DNA from: Pseudomonas maumuensis
GTDB taxonomy: Bacteria > Pseudomonadota > Gammaproteobacteria > Pseudomonadales > Pseudomonadaceae
Length of the DNA stretch: 64,000 nt
Direction of reading: 5' to 3'
Assembly: GCF_019139675.1 (NCBI RefSeq)
Contig: NZ_CP077077.1
Coordinates: 1,984,001 to 2,048,000 of the forward strand
A program made the translations under genes and the position numbers. How positions within the stretch are numbered: position 1 is the stretch's first letter; every line of letters starts with the position of its first letter. Under the pieces are notes generated by a model, which saw only the letters and a program-made list of their open reading frames with translations, had not been told where the DNA came from and made no database searches. Positions 63,573 to 64,000 of the stretch are shown one piece after another.

Positions 63573-64000
63573 ATGAACACCGCATTCCGCAAGAACCTGC
63601 CAGGCACCGCCCTGGACTACTTCGACGCCCGTGCCGCGGTCGAGGCGATCAAGCCCGGCGCTTACGACGGCCTGCCGTATACCTCCCGCGTACTGGCGGA
63701 AAACCTGGTGCGCCGCTGCGATCCGGCCACCCTCGATGCATCGCTCGAGCAACTGATCGAGCGCAAGCGCGACCTCGATTTCCCCTGGTTCCCGGCCCGC
63801 GTGGTGTGCCACGACATCCTTGGCCAGACCGCCCTGGTCGACCTCGCCGGGCTGCGCGACGCCATCGCCGACAAAGGCGGCGACCCGGCCGCGGTCAACC
63901 CGGTGGTGCCGGTGCAACTGATCGTCGACCATTCGCTGGCCGTGGAATGCGGCGGCTTCGACCCGCAGGCGTTCGACAAGAACCGCGCCATCGAAGACCG
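63573..64000 (+). CDS. acnD: Fe/S-dependent 2-methylisocitrate dehydratase AcnD, 5' part
   Basis: An open frame from ATG 63573 runs off the right edge, giving the first 142 residues. MNTAFRKNLPGTALDYFDAR, LPYTSRVLAENLVRRCDP, FPWFPARVVCHDILGQTALV and VQLIVDHSLAVECGGF are those of the aconitase-like AcnD, which dehydrates 2-methylcitrate. Its iron-sulfur cysteines lie beyond the window. A prpF gene would be expected downstream. Confidence 0.95.
   Translation, partial: MNTAFRKNLPGTALDYFDARAAVEAIKPGAYDGLPYTSRVLAENLVRRCDPATLDASLEQLIERKRDLDFPWFPARVVCHDILGQTALVDLAGLRDAIADKGGDPAAVNPVVPVQLIVDHSLAVECGGFDPQAFDKNRAIED

Overview
This window is chromosomal DNA of a gamma-proteobacterial Pseudomonas, most likely of the P. 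putida group. The evidence is high GC with strongly G/C third codon positions, the tig-clpP-clpX-lon-hupB-ppiD order, an aerotaxis receptor followed by a GGDEF-EAL gene, OprI lipoprotein, a GntR-prpB-prpC-acnD methylcitrate locus, and paired palindromic REP elements of the GCCGGCAAGCCGGCTCCCAC / GGGGCAAGCCCGCTCCCAC type. No rRNA, prophage, insertion sequence or CRISPR array was seen. Species assignment is inference from gene content only.

Layout. 0-5 kb: accessory metabolic and regulatory genes (isochorismatase-fold hydrolase, HD-domain hydrolase, GlxA-type AraC regulator, a DctA-like symporter with two consecutive GntR regulators, and an XRE regulator). 5.5-8.8 kb: aerotaxis receptor Aer and a PAS-GGDEF-EAL protein. 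8.8-13.6 kb: one very large gene for a dermonecrotic-toxin-like / LRR / NEL-type E3 ubiquitin ligase, the most striking accessory gene. 13.7-19.5 kb: a basic amino acid ABC importer, an Lrp regulator, ornithine cyclodeaminase and a CtlX-type guanidino-modifying enzyme, which together look like a citrulline/ornithine-to-proline route. 19.7-21.4 kb: folD and a tRNA cluster (Arg-His-Leu-His). 21.4-30.5 kb: the conserved protein quality-control block (tig, clpP, clpX, lon, hupB, ppiD). 30.5-39.8 kb: patatin-like protein, lipoprotein, CHAD protein, thioesterase, Mpo1-like membrane protein, chemoreceptor, TatD, MltF-like transglycosylase, DoxX, a conserved unknown and greB. 39.8-44.2 kb: MocR regulator divergent from a FAD/NAD(P)-binding protein plus MFS exporter. 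44.2-50 kb: YbbP/YbbA ABC system divergent from tesA, a small unknown, an L,D-transpeptidase and oprI. 50-57 kb: GNAT protein, DAHP synthase, a PanE-like reductase, a universal stress protein, cysB, cysH and pabB. 57-60.3 kb: a three-gene operon of retropepsin-like protease, inactive transglutaminase/7TM protein and RimK-like ATP-grasp ligase. 60.5-64 kb: methylcitrate cycle genes (GntR regulator, prpB, prpC and the 5' part of acnD).

The best candidates for poorly described biology are the NEL-type ligase (8815-13623), the ATP-grasp/7TM-transglutaminase/retropepsin operon (57191-60248) and the MocR/FAD-protein/MFS cluster (39793-44166). The first two belong to families already recognised computationally; their specific substrates cannot be read from this sequence.
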